A stretch of 64,000 nucleotides of DNA from Deroplatys truncata (taxonomy: Eukaryota > Arthropoda > Insecta > Mantodea > Mantidae), in NCBI GenBank assembly GCA_030765065.1, contig CM060987.1, forward strand, positions 71,496,557 through 71,560,556, in the 5' to 3' direction. The notes under the pieces are model-generated. The model made no database searches. It was not told the origin of the DNA and was given only the letters and a program-made list of their open reading frames with translations. Numbering within the stretch: the stretch's first letter is position 1; every line of letters starts with the position of its first letter. This document shows positions 1-12,240 of this stretch, piece after piece. The position numbers and the translations under genes were made by a program.

Positions 1-82
1 CTCGATTAACATGAAGCATATGGAGAATAAGCATTTGTAAAAGAGTAGACAAAGTCATGTGAGTGTAACTTCAGATTTTTTT
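1..82 (+). mobile_element. TIRfam-1 copy A, 3-prime end cut by window edge
   Basis: This is the terminal part of the abundant non-coding inverted-repeat element. It runs from the ctcgattaacatgaagc block through tagacaaagtcatgtgag to a cagattttttt end. The same block closes the copies at 31.56 and 32.80 kb almost base for base. The rest of the copy lies outside the window. Confidence 0.75.
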
Positions 83-1601
83 AAATGTTACAGTAGATGA
101 ACTTTAAACCGTTGTGCCTTCTCTTTGGTCCCGTAATTATGTAATAACTTAGACTACAGCTTTTACATATTGCAGATATCCTTAAGTCAATACATAACGA
201 AAATGGGGCAAAAGTGGTGAATATTGCGATCATCCAGGTTAAACACCTTCAAAACAGCGTATAGCGCACAAACATTGTAAAAATATCTTCTCTGTTAGTT
301 ATAAATGTCGGTTGCATACATTCTGATGTTAGAAAAAAGCACATTGTTGAGAAAACACAACAATAACGATTATTAAAATATTTGTGGCTTAAGTATCGCG
401 TATATATCGTACTCTTATAAGCTTATCCGATTGTCTTTCGATTTACTTTGTTTTCTCAGTCGCGAAATCGTGACCATGTAATTTTTGAAACAACATCCGC
501 GGTTTTTGCCATTTTACATGCATTTTGTGTGGAGTAACAACTCTTTTCTACTCCATGTCATTCTCAAAAAAAATTACAAGCATGTTTTGTGATTCCATTA
601 TGTTCGCATTCTTATCATGTCATTCTAAATCACTTTGTAGTTTTTAGTCATTTTGGAGTTGAAATTAACTGCCTTATATACTATGTTCATCGGTAACCAC
701 AGCGTTTTTTTAACGGCGAAAGAATCAATAAAATAATTTCAGTGGTTTCCGAGATTACTGCACACCTTACACATACATATACAAATGTTCTTTCTCTAGA
801 ATATTAGTCCTGTAGAAAAACAATTGAAATATTATCCACGTAAAGGGTTGTTTGGTATTGCAATTTCATAAAACTTCTTCGCCTTGCATTCTTGAAAGAT
901 GCTGAGCGTGGCCACACTTTTTTTATAAAGATGGTTTCAGGTGAGTTCGAAACCTGTAGTTCTGGTGGAATGTGAATATAGAATTTTTGGGCGGGATGCA
1001 ACATTCCCTCTTAACTACCTTAGGTACGCGGTAGAGAATGTAAACAAACTTTTAATGCCTTTTGGAAACAACTCCGTATTGGACGGTTGATAGTAAGAAT
1101 CTAGTACTCCATCTCAATTGGTGCGTTAAATCTGAATAAAGGCGATCCTGCCAGTCATTTCGGTAACTTAAAGCATCCTTTTATTCAGGTGGGGAGTTTT
1201 GGCAATGAGCGAGTTAAGACATCGTCCTTGGCATTAAAATCGCGGTCGGATTCCAGTACCTCTGGTCGCGTGGGCATGCAGACGAGGAACTGAAAGCGTA
1301 AAAATGTCTACTTTGTGGTAACGATGAGGAATTTAAATTTTGTATAGTCTTAAACGTGGTTTTGGGGAACACTGGGCTGCAAATCGACTGTGCGTCCGAA
1401 TGGTCTTCCAGAATACCCACACACTTACTGGCAGGTTAATTTATAAGACTAAAGACGAACTAAAGAATGACTAACGTCTTTTCAATATACGTTTGCAGCG
1501 GAACTTCCGTTAGTATTCATAAATTTTATATTTTCAAAATATAAGTTCCGAGTCCAATTTTAGTTTAATCTGGGCACGGGGCACATCAATTATTAATAGG
1601 A
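83..1601. other. No recognisable feature
   Basis: AT-rich sequence with only short frames on both strands (66 and 68 codons on minus at 804-1004 and 1214-1420). Neither resembles a family I know. I see no repeat, RNA gene or splice-supported exon. Confidence 0.5.
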
Positions 1602-1742
1602 AAGTTTAAAACCAGGGTTAACATGTTAGTTTTCGCCCCTTACGGTTTCAAAAATGAGTATCATTGTAAATACCCTCGCCCCCAGCCAATCCCTCTTGAA
1701 GTTTCAAAGAGGGATTTGGCTGGGGTTGAGAGGTTTAAACTT
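1602..1742. repeat. Small inverted-repeat element with long internal hairpin
   Basis: The ends aagtttaaaacc (1602-1613) and ggtttaaactt (1732-1742) are inverted copies with one base difference. Between them, 1681-1724 forms a near-perfect hairpin: cccagccaatccctcttgaa, a two-base turn, then its complement with one extra t and a one-base shift. This is the layout of a small fold-back or MITE-like element. A hairpin RNA gene is possible, but nothing else in the sequence argues for one. Confidence 0.55.
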
Positions 1743-3082
1743 AAGGCGTAATTAATCCTGATTTTAAGTTTTTCCATTACTTTAAATCGACCTATTGATT
1801 TTTGTTTGAATTTAACTAAAATAAGTAATTTAGATTGGGATAGTGTTTAGTGGAAATCGCCTGTAAAATATTTAGATTTGTGGGAAATAATTTAATGCCG
1901 ATTATAGCATGTCTGATAACTTATTGTAATGACTATTTTATAGCACAGTCGTGGAGGTGACAATGTTGTAATTAAAACTTACGCACAATTCTGCGTTTTT
2001 TTTTTTTTGTTTTTTTTGGCCCTGCGTTCCATAATCAGAACGCACCCATGTGAAGATGACATACAAAACACTCACGTTTGCTAGCTAATCGCTCATTGCG
2101 TGTTAGAGTTTGTAAGTAACATCATTGTCCTGCTGTCCACTACATTCGGATAATTTGAATCCAGCATAGTATCTGTTTGCATAGACTGCACAGTTTTATC
2201 CATTTTTCACCTCTCCCATTAACACGGCTTGTTTTTACGTTGACGTATTTTATTAACCTTTTTGTTTGTGTATCTTTCTTTCAAGGGCTTTATAATCTCA
2301 AAGAGGAGGTCTTCCCTTCGCTCCCTTTTAATCCCTCCCGCCGCAACTCGGTTCCCAACCCCATACACCGTCGCGAAACCACAGCTCCTCAAGTTTTCGT
2401 ATTAATTGGGAGGATAGATATTTCAATATCTACAATTAAACTCAATTTGGAGGAATGATTTGAATGGCGAATGCTCTCAGTGCGGCAGACAGAAAACCGG
2501 AACTTTAAGATCCCAAGGTCAGATTTCAGAGACTCATGCCGCCACAAGTGAAAGTTTCACATTGAAATGTAAAGAGCGACCGTGAACTTAAAGTTTTGAG
2601 ACTAGATACATGCTGATGCTCACAACGAAATATACACATATACAGGATCTTTAGATGGAGGACATCGGTAAGCTGGTTCTTTTTTTTTGTAGCGAAAAGT
2701 TAAATCATTAAAAAGCTAACTTGAGCACAGGGTCATGAGCATATGCTATTAAAGGAAATGAAGGCTTTCAAGCCTCAAGGCCTTAGCATCTGTGGTTTGG
2801 ACCGTGATTTTCATCCTGTAGATGCTTAAAATTGAACAGCATGACCGTAAATTTGTAAGCACAGTCTTTGACTAAGCATGTCTTCAAGGAAGGTGAACGA
2901 AAGTCGGAATGACTGTCTTGGCAAAAATAGAAAAGACAAACGCTCTTAAATTCTCTAAGAAACACTGCCGCTTCAGCTTACTGAAAATGTAGGGTAAAAC
3001 TTGTTAGTTTCTCTTGAATCTTTCTTAATGTAATCTGGGGTAGTTTTGGTTCTAAGGAGCTCAGGAAACGGAATAAGTTCTC
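1743..3082. other. No recognisable feature; T-rich tract
   Basis: A T-rich run lies at about 1998-2020. A 93-codon frame at 2177-2458 (+) is hydrophobic at its start but matches no family I recognise, and the local composition explains it. No other structure seen. Confidence 0.45.
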
Positions 3083-3408
3083 AGATCCATCTATAAATTT
3101 AAAATTTAAATTTAGTTTTATTTATGGACGCTCTTTAACTACAATGGTCCTTAGCGTCCCATTGTATATTGCGCGTGAAAGACCAGTAATTTTGCTCAGA
3201 GGCCTCTTTATCAGGCTTGAGGTGCTTTTACGCGCCGTAAATCTACGACACGAACCACCGGCTTTACTTCCCTTCCGAAGGAAGCCATACTAACGATTTT
3301 TACTCCCTAAAAAATCCATCGCCCTCCGCCGGGTTTGAACTCGCGACCTTGGGAACTAGAGGCTAGCACGGTACCACTGGTCCACGGAGGACGACTGAGA
3401 TCCATCTA
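3083..3408 (-). mobile_element. SINE-A copy 1 with 11-bp target-site duplication
   Basis: tRNA-derived SINE in minus orientation, body 3094-3397. The head near 3390 reads cctccgtgg...gtgctagcctct, followed by a Pol III B-box-like gagttcaaaccc and a closing ggaggg, so the tRNA-like acceptor pairing is kept. The body has the palindromic cttccttcggaagggaag core. The tail is AT-rich (aaactaaatttaaatttt on minus). The repeat agatccatcta flanks it at 3083-3093 and 3398-3408, the mark of target-primed reverse transcription. Only the tail is eroded, so this is one of the two best full-length copies. Confidence 0.85.
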
Positions 3409-5691
3409 CAATCACACTGTTCAATGCCCAAGACATTTTGCACCTATTACATTGGTAGGTGGTGAGAAGTAGCACGTGAAATTAAAAACAGAAAAATATC
3501 AGCATAAATTCATTATTTAATGAATTTTTGGGTGCAAGAGGGATAATACTACAAGCTGTGGAGGGGTTTTTCGCTATGCGTGCGAAGTAATTGGTAACTG
3601 AGCAGTTGAATTTGTCGCTATAATTTAATGGAAACTTTCAAAATATCCTTCAAAGCTTTGGTTACTTCATCATTTGCAGCTCGATGGCATTGAAACCGTT
3701 CAACGTCCAAGCTCCTGGATGAATGCCAAACGCAGTTTCAAGATTGTTTGAGAAGGTCGAGTCATTATTTAAGAAACGAGTTTCTTAAAATAATTTGGTA
3801 TTTTAAGTAGTTCGCTGATCTCGCCCATAGAGCTACGTAACAACTGAAAAACATTATTGGGTGGCGATAAAAGTTTTCTTGTCAACAATTTAATACTACA
3901 GGTGGATTAAAGAGCGGAGTCATTGCGTAGAGAGTGTAAATAAGCACACACAGAGGACAGCTATTTTGTCCGCCATTAGGTACTTTTGTAATCCAGATTT
4001 TCTATAGAATTTGTAAAATCCACTTCTAGTGGTACGTAAGGTTAAGAGAAAGCACGATCAAGCAGAAAAGCAGTACATATTTAAGGAATAAGAACTGTTT
4101 TGAATATAGTAAAAGCATTATAGACATACTTTTTTCAGCTATTACCAGAGGAGTTGAAACCTTAGGATGTGCATAATGTCTTATCAGCAGTGAAGCTGGA
4201 AGATTGTCACACTACCAGCAGGTGTTGCCTGTGATTGAGAAGGATACATTCATCATCTAAATCCAGTTTTAATCAAACCCGTAGATGCTGTAGTTTGCCT
4301 CATAACCTACCTCAGCAGAACGAGGATGTTAATAAAATAACATTTTAATACAGAACACGGCTTAATATGCCGATAAAAATACACTGTTTTCAAATGAAAC
4401 TATAGCCTGTCTTTTCCTTGGTGCATGCTCGGACACAGTGCAACACATAACGATATTACGCTTTTTGGCTTTTTTCAAAACAGCATTGTTTTGTTCTTTT
4501 GGATCTATTAACGCCAATGAAATGTGGTTGTTAAGCCTGTTTATTGACATCAAATCAATATTATTTATGGATTTCTTTCCATTAAAAACAGAACATTTCT
4601 AAATGCAACGTGCTTTTGGTCCAAGGAATTATTTCCAAAAGGTATCAAATCTCAGTGAAGATAAAATGGCTGCGTGAGATGATTATCTGACCTCTTTTGG
4701 GGCTTGGTTTAAAATGTAAAGCTGCCCAAGTTATGTTTAACATATTTGGAAAACTACATTTAAATGCTGAATAACACGAATAGGATTGATTCAATGTAAT
4801 GATATCTATGTGTTTTTTGATCTCCTTATACACGATCAAGTTTTTGTCAAATTCAATGCTTTACAAGACTTTCCAAGAGTTGTCACAACTTCACAACTTT
4901 TCTTGTCAAATTGCTTCCAATACTTTCAAAGTCTTTAGAAGTCTTGAAAGCAAATGACATGCTCTAAACGATCAAAGGTTTGACAATGATTTGATGGCTA
5001 TGTTGGCCAATGAAATGCGACTGTTTACAGTGCGTCACAACGACACCCTCCTGAAGTGAAGTGATGAAATCTGCAACATGACAAAGCGAAAAGTAAACAA
5101 AACTGCCTACCTGGGCAAAAGTTTCTATATGGGAGCTTATCAGGTTATACGAAAACTGTTTCGTATTAAGCCTTTCAAATATAATATGCCTATTACCTCA
5201 TTTATATTAAAAATAACAAAAGATGAACAAATTCCTTCCAATTCCTGCAGATTTGATAATTGTGTGTTCAATCTGTGCTTTTGAGTAATATTTGTTGCAA
5301 TAAAGAAAGTCATAACTTACAATGTTGGTTATTGCATTCTTATAGTATTGCATGCCAGATGGCAATAAGTAGTATTAATGATCAATTTCAACTGATCATG
5401 TAAGCGAAGTGCGACTACATTGCTTCTGATTTCTTTTAAAACAGTGCCGTTTACACTCCAGATAAATATAAATATTTTATGACTATTTTTGTTTAATCAT
5501 AATTTTTGGGTAAATCATATAATTTTATTTTTGTAATAGTGCTACCAAATGCTACTATGATTTGGAAATCTTTCCCAGCATTACCTATGACAACACAGGT
5601 GTACAAGTTAAAACTTGTTGAGAGCTGTTTTGCATTTGAAAGGTGAATATTGATGTTTCAGTACGGCTGATTTGAAAAATGACTGTTCGTT
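3409..5691. other. No recognisable feature
   Basis: Unique-looking AT-rich DNA with short frames (63, 64 and 68 codons) that resemble nothing known to me. A short palindrome at 3764-3794 is listed separately. Short inverted words around 4870-4900 (acaactt/aagttgt) are too small to interpret. Confidence 0.45.
3764..3794. repeat. Short palindrome
   Basis: attatttaagaaac and gtttcttaaaataat are complementary arms separated by two bases, with one extra a in the right arm. Function unknown. Confidence 0.5.
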
Positions 5692-5753
5692 TTTCTGCAT
5701 CACATCAGGCGTTTTTGACAAATTTCTGCATCACATCAGGCGTTTTTGACGAA
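5692..5753 (+). repeat. 31-bp tandem duplication
   Basis: Two head-to-tail units, 5692-5722 and 5723-5753. Each begins tttctgcatcacatcaggcg and they differ by one base near the end (acaaa versus acgaa). The near identity suggests a recent local duplication. Confidence 0.9.
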
Positions 5754-5893
5754 TCAAGAATGAAATATTCACATACTTTCTTCAAAAAATTATATAGTCA
5801 TTATTTGTATAAGAGTATATATGAATTTCTGAGTTTTTTTATTACCAAATCCCATATTTCTGTCCACTTTATAAACAGTACATCAGTAAAATC

Positions 5894-6850
5894 CTATTCC
5901 GTTTGGTGTCGAATGTTTTTCAATTGGGTTTTTTTCTTGTGTTTTTCCGTAGAATCCCTAAACAGCATCCAGCAGTAATCTGCAATCATTGAAGTATTCC
6001 CTCGTCCTGGGTATCTCCTCTCCAATTCTGGAATATCCTGGTGGATATTCTCCTTGTTCTTCACTGACTGCCCCCAGATTGTCAGCAAATACTCCAATTT
6101 TGTGAAAACAGAAAGTGTAAGTTGAGACTCGTGCAGCATCCCGAAGTTCTCAATTTCTGTAGTATGTTAACAATTTTGACATAATCAGCATTTTTCTCTT
6201 AAAAAGTCACAGTAGCGTCAAATTGCCTAGCTAGAGCTTTGATTTGAGGACCCACAAAGATTCCTTTAATTTTTGCTTCAGAAAGAGCTGGAAATTTGTC
6301 GCTGAAATATTTAAAACAATCACCATTTTGGTCAAGAGCTTTCACAAACTGTTTCACTACACCCAAGTTTTATATGGAGAGGTGACAAAAGAATGTTCTT
6401 AAAGTTCCCTATGCTATCCCATATTATGTTCTTTCCTGGTGTTAAACTTTTCTTTTGGGCCATTGTCTTTGCTTCTAATGTTTGTCTCTTGCCCGACTAT
6501 CCCACTCGCACAAATAACTTGGATGTTTTGTGAATCCCTATTGTTGGCCTAATATACAAATTACTTCCAAATCTCTACGCATCAACTACTGATGTTCAAT
6601 ATTATTTAATTTTCTCCAAAATATACTTCAAAATTATACATAATTCGCCTTCAGCCTGCACTGCGTGTGCCTCTGGACCTGAAGAAGGAGCATTACCATT
6701 GTGTAGCAGCACACCCTTAGGACTTCTTTTACTATATCTATTAATAGCTCCAGTCATTTTCTTCATCATTGAAGTACTGAAAATATATCTTTTTGACGTA
6801 TTAGCTGCAAGTAAGTTGTTTTCCTGTAGTCTGGAACCTAACAATTCAGC
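5894..6850 (-). pseudogene. Decayed copy 1 of an unnamed arthropod repetitive protein
   Basis: Minus-strand conceptual pieces run in family order. N-terminal: SRLQENNLLA and KGVLLHNGN (6844-6680). Next ILKYILEKIK (about 6602-6630), then LCEWDSRARDKH and PKRK (about 6500-6440), LHIKLG (about 6375), FVKALDQNGDCFKYFSDKFP (about 6350-6290), and finally HQDIPELERRYPGRG and MIADYCWMLFRDS (6060-5950). I recognise this order, including the HQDI...RRYxGxW...ADYCW block, from hypothetical proteins repeated in arthropod and cnidarian genomes. I know of no assigned biochemical function. Stops and several frame changes break it (after VTF, and between LCEWD and PKRK), so it cannot encode a product. Multicopy behaviour suggests a mobile or amplified element, but no terminal repeats were found. 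Confidence 0.7.
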
Positions 6851-9800
6851 TGCATGCTAGGGAAGGTTTAAATCCCTTAAGGTATATCATTTAGCTTGGC
6901 TTGTGATTGGTTGTGGCGCATTTGATGTTTGAGGAACGAACTCGTCGGATACCGATGATGTTGGTGATGATACTGGTTGTTTCTGAAATAAGCTCACTAC
7001 TGCCTGTAGACGGCTTAGGTACAGGAATATACAAGACCACGGGCACTGGTCTCATAGCAGGTGGCAATTTTGATATACAATTCCTTTTTTGTTCTTTGCA
7101 TTAAAATCCTTCACATTGTATTCCAAAACGTAGTGGTTGTTTCGGAATCTTTGTCCAATTTTGTAAGTCTTCAACACACCATGAATACGTATGAGGAGAC
7201 GAAGGTCTGGGTTGATCTCCCAAGTTCGATTCCGAAGTAAACCTTATAAGGTTTTGTTACAAATCAGGTTATGTTTTTTCCCTGCTTCAGAATAAAACTA
7301 CAAAGTGAATTCGGATTATTTACACAACAGCCCCTTTTCATTATTCTGTGCTGAATTACATATGATAAAGATAACAAAATAGCAGTATTTATATGTTAAT
7401 TTCTTGCTTTCTAGAACAACTATTAAGGCCTGTGTAGATGAATCCACTATACAAAATTTTGTTAGCAGCTAAGGATGTGCTGCCATATGCCTTAAAACAG
7501 TCAGTTCCCTTAAGTAGATTTATTCCAATACATGGCATTGTTGTAATGGTGTGATGGTTCATGCTCACACAAAAGATAGTCAAATAAAACTGAAGATATT
7601 AATTTTGCAAGAAATGGTATAAGATACGTCTAAATGGGTTTCATTTTTGGAATCAGGACATGGGAATTACTATAAAAATATCTCAAAATCTAAAACAGCA
7701 AAATCACTGTTTACCTGTGTAATTCCTTGTATTTAAAATGTGATATGGAATTTGGTTTATTTATTGTAAAATGCGTGAGGTTCACTATATAAAGAGTAAG
7801 GCAGTTCCTGCTGAACGTAAGATTGGTAGCATTCAGGACCTGCTGCACAGTGTTGATATCAACAGACCACTTTTTTGGAGAATGATGATTTGAATACCTT
7901 CTGAAAATAAGCTCGTACGCAGCACAAATCGCTTAACCACACTTAATAGACTGTGAGCTCGCAGATATATAAGTTTTGTGAATCGGGGCCCTAAGAGGAT
8001 TTAGGTGGTGCTTTACCAAGCCTTAAGTCGTCATCGGCCACCTCCCAGACAGGATTCCTAAGCGTGCTAGCACACCTATGCCGGATAGACCTTAGAAGTG
8101 GTCATATAGGATAGTAACGAAATTATTGGGAGGCTTCACAGCTCGCATGATGCATCAGAGACGGCAGCGAGGTGTAACACAATATGTGCGAAGGTTTTTG
8201 TTGGGAGGTTAGTGCTCGACTCCCCAAGGTCATGGTAAAGTCATTCCGCTCTCTTGGCGGAGAAACCCATATTAGCGTGCATTCACCACGAGTAATGACG
8301 CTGGTCATTTGTTTCGTTATTCCAGGCGCGTTGTTGGACAGGGATAACATACAAACGTTGAGTCATGCTCTTTTATACATCATTCCACAGTGAAAACCAG
8401 ATGCACACCTTTGATATTCAAAGGTATGCAGTGTGGAACAAATTCATTGATCTTACACGGGACACCAAGCACCTTTTACCATGCTTTCCTGAGACTTGTA
8501 ACCGCTAGATAAACGTTGGCTGCAAATGTGATAACTGCACAATTAACCATTCGTTTAATAGGTATGATTAATAGCGGTTGGCCCATGTTTTATAACATTC
8601 TTTTTAATTGCCGTAAGTATAAATAGATAAACTGCGAACTTTAATCGGGAGGATACGTTTCGACTTTGGGACGAAACGACTGCAGCGCTCAAACCATGTA
8701 ATTTATGACAAATGAAAGTATTGCTTTCCATTGTAGACCTTACATTGAAAGAAATATCGCGGAAATGCTGCACTTAAAAACTCGTAATTTAAGCTTTAAT
8801 TTTCACTTTCAGTGCAACCGACAAGCCACTCACTACTCGTTTATTCAATAAGGCATGTGAGAAATCAGCATAAAAAATTGTGGAGGTCTTGCTACAAACG
8901 ATTAAAGATAACAAATTGAACTGACATCCAATGCTTTCAAAGCCAAGATTGGCCAAGGCGTGAGAATGATATCGCTGTAATGTCAGCCATTACATCTATG
9001 GAAAATAATTTCTAGCTTATTCCAGGATGGTCTGTATACTAGCAGTATAATAATTACCAATACTCATAATTCAATTAAAAAGTTCTATGCACAGAGCAAA
9101 CGGTGCAAGGCAGTCTTAAGAGTTTGAGCTTAGTTGTTTTCTTGAGCATAAAGGCAACTTTAGAGGCAGCTATGACTAAAAATCAGTACTTTCTCAGAAC
9201 TCGTTCCAGGTGCATAGCTCACATAATTATATATTTAAACTGGCGCTTAACAGCGAAACGCATCTCTTTCAATCAAGTATTAACACAACGCTGGTGTTTT
9301 TCTAGAAGAATGTTTTTTACTGTAAACCAGATCAGAAATTCTCCTATGTTCCATTATAAGCCATTGAAATTATTTGCCAAACGAAACACTTTTTATACGT
9401 TTGATGTCTATATTTTTAATAGTTTTAGATACTCCGATCCAGTTTGAATATTTGCTAACGCAGATTCTTAAATTTGTGTTTCTCAGCTTCTTATTACCAA
9501 AACATTTTCACAACTTCAGGTTTATAGAGGCACAGACAATTATGAGCTTGAGACATACTAATATAAACAACGTAGAGAAAGTGTTCCAATAATTTATTTT
9601 GCCTAAGTATGCGATTATTTAACGATTTTCACTTTATAATAAAAAAAATGCTCTTATTGAATGGAAACCAAGAAATCATCATTTCGCATAATGACCTGGT
9701 ATCTATGGTGATATTTATATATCTCAAGTTTTAACTCATAAGGCGCCAAAAGAACGATCCCAGGATGCTTTTGCATCTCAATATGAGAAAGGTACCGTGG

Positions 9801-11169
9801 CCCCAAATGTAAACATTATTCTTAAAGAATTGGAAAATATCGTCTCGAGTATTACTTCTCCTTAATGTTGTTTAGAAAATACAGTTTAAGGTGCCTCTTA
9901 CCAGTATAAGAGCGCAACAATACGGTAAGGGTATTAATAACAAACTCATAGCAGGGATATTCGGTGCTGCACACACTTAAACACCTTACAAATGCGACGG
10001 CGAGGTTGTAAAACTGATATTTAACGGGGATTATTTTCGGCAGCACGTAATGGTCAGCAGATAGAATTCAGAAAGGGGGATTACAATATCGGCCCATTTG
10101 TGCCAGAGAGAGATTTGCAAGGGTAGCAACACTTTCGATTTATCTCATTGAACCACTGGCTCTTTTGCAGCGAAAGCTCATTAACGGCTACCACTTTGTT
10201 ACAATATCCATTTGCTCTCCGCATATTTGTGAGTTTGGAAATCACGATTTCGAGATAATGCTAAAAATCCATACTCGGCTAAAGGGCGGAAGTAACACAT
10301 CACTGTTTATAAATAAGCTTATGGCGGATTACTCCTAGAGGGGTTCTAAGTTGTCATCCTTAAGAATTCAAACCGGAATTTAGAATGCTTTAATGTCTGC
10401 AACCCCTCCCCCCACCAATATAAACATAACATAACTATTTCTGGAAAAGATAGATACTCATAACACAAAGAATTCTTTACTCTATTGTAAATTCGCATAT
10501 ATTCCCTATATTAGATTGCATTTATATGAAGACTTTATCCACGTTACATAGTCAAGTTAGTTTTATTTAGAAATACAGTAAGTGCTTAGTTAAGCAGTGA
10601 CAACATTAAATAACAAGCGTGGAGGAAAGTCGTAACGAGCTGCTGTTAAGGAAAATAATAAAAACTATGCATATTATGTCGCCACACAGAACTGGTTTAT
10701 AGAAATCCTATTTTATTCAGGGGACCTCAAAACAAGCATTTTCTGTGAAATTGTAATACCGATTGGCATACATACTATGCGTTAGAAACAATGAAAAAAT
10801 AATTTTTTGCAGTGTGCTGGTGGAAAAATTGGAATTTTAGGGGAATAGTATCGAAATCTTTCACTACTCTGAATTCGCGGACCCAAGTTCTGTAGTATCC
10901 TATGGCAGAAAGAGTTGATTATTATTATTAAGCCAGAATACCCTTAATCCCTTTTCCATAAGGTATATAAATCTCAAAACTGTGTGTTTAAAATTACTTT
11001 CACTACTGCGTATCTAAAGTAAGTAGAGGAAGAATTGCTTCCCAGCCAATTATTCCATGTCCAGATTTTACTGAAAATACACAGACAGACCACACAAAGC
11101 GCTTTTAGAAAATGGTCCGTATGTAGGTATGTATGATCTTTCTTGTCTGTGGACAGCATAACTTATTTT
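6851..11169. other. 4.3 kb without a recognisable gene
   Basis: Only short unrecognised frames; the longest is 114 codons at 9103-9447 (+), with no motif I know. A possible B-box-like agttcgattccg lies at 7227-7238 without a supporting A box. The hairpin at 8407-8425 is listed separately. Otherwise AT-rich, unique-looking DNA. Confidence 0.45.
8402..8430. repeat. Hairpin with 8-bp perfect arms
   Basis: acctttga (8407-8414), tat, tcaaaggt (8418-8425), with an outer tgca pair one or two bases further out. A cc-aca/tgt-gg pair lies farther away. It may be the core of a fold-back element; no partner copy was found. Confidence 0.5.
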
Positions 11170-12240
11170 ATGTTCAGCTTCTTCCAAGGATGCTACTCGG
11201 AAGATTTTTCCAGAAAATCCCCTACACTGATGGTACCCTCCGTTAGTTTTGTTTTTCTAAAAACGGCTATACCGATTTTGATTAAGATGCCGTATGTTCT
11301 CGATATTTGTAGGAGAGAATAAAATGTATATCTTAAATATTCTGTGAACTTCTTTATTCTGAATGCAAAAATGTAGGTCCCGTTAAAACAATACAGTTAA
11401 TGTCGTGTAACTTTTTTATGGTATTAAGGAGGGGAAGTATTACGTTCCACTCAAGAATTCGATATCGCAATTTCTCCGGAAATATAAGCTTTGAGGCTCG
11501 CTGAAAATTAAAGAACTCCGCGTGCGAGAGAGAGGGGGGAGAGAGAACAGCATAAATAAAGGCGAAAAGTCTGCTAAGTACCAATCGTGGAGTAAGTTGA
11601 GCGTCTTCCAAGGGTGCGACATTAAGATTTTCACAAAAAAAAAAAAATCCTCCATACCAAACTACTTTGTACATGTAAAAGTTTTCGTTGTTCTTGATTT
11701 CTTCAAATGGTTCTAACGATTTTGATTAGTATAGCATATTTGAATGGCAAAATGTAAATCTTGAATTTTCTGGGAATAGCTGTAAAGACCTACTTGAATG
11801 CCTTTTGTAAACCGCAAGAAATAGATAAAATCTTACTACACACAACATATAGATTTCATAAAACACAGATTTTATGTCAAATTATTTTGTGAATTTCACC
11901 ATTTCCCAGATATTCTTTCTTATTGGTCTAAATTTTCAAATATTTAAACGTTTCTTTTCAAATGTGTCATGGAAGTTCATCTGGATTAACAAGAAGCAAA
12001 TAGAGGTATAAGCACGTGTAAGAATATTTTAGAGAATGTTTTGTGAATCCAACCCGTCAGATTTTAGCATCTCTTTAGCCTACTCTATTCCTTTTGCACT
12101 ACTACGAATGTGTAATAAAATCACTTCTGCATATGCTTATCTCGATTAACATGAAGCTGATGAAGCCTTTGTAAGAATAGCTTGTAGAAGAGTGGCAAAT
12201 CTAAACAGATGGCCAATACAACAGTCATGTGTAAAGAATG
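11170..12240 (+). mobile_element. TIRfam-1 copies B1, B2, B3 in tandem
   Basis: Three plus-strand pieces follow each other. B1 (about 11170-11410) is an internal piece: cttccaaggatgc, bottom-half blocks cgattttgattaaga and ataaaatgtatatctt. B2 (about 11415-12060) runs from aagtattacgttccactcaa to a first end, cgtcagattttagc, and lacks most of the 5-prime repeat. B3 (about 12072-12240) repeats only the 3-prime end (gcttatctcgattaacatgaag onward). The repeated 3-prime ends show separate insertions or an internal duplication. No coding capacity. Confidence 0.7.

Noticed and set aside
7185..7245. Pol III promoter around agttcgattccg
   Set aside because: Only a B-box-like word; no A box at a suitable distance and no tRNA-like fold.
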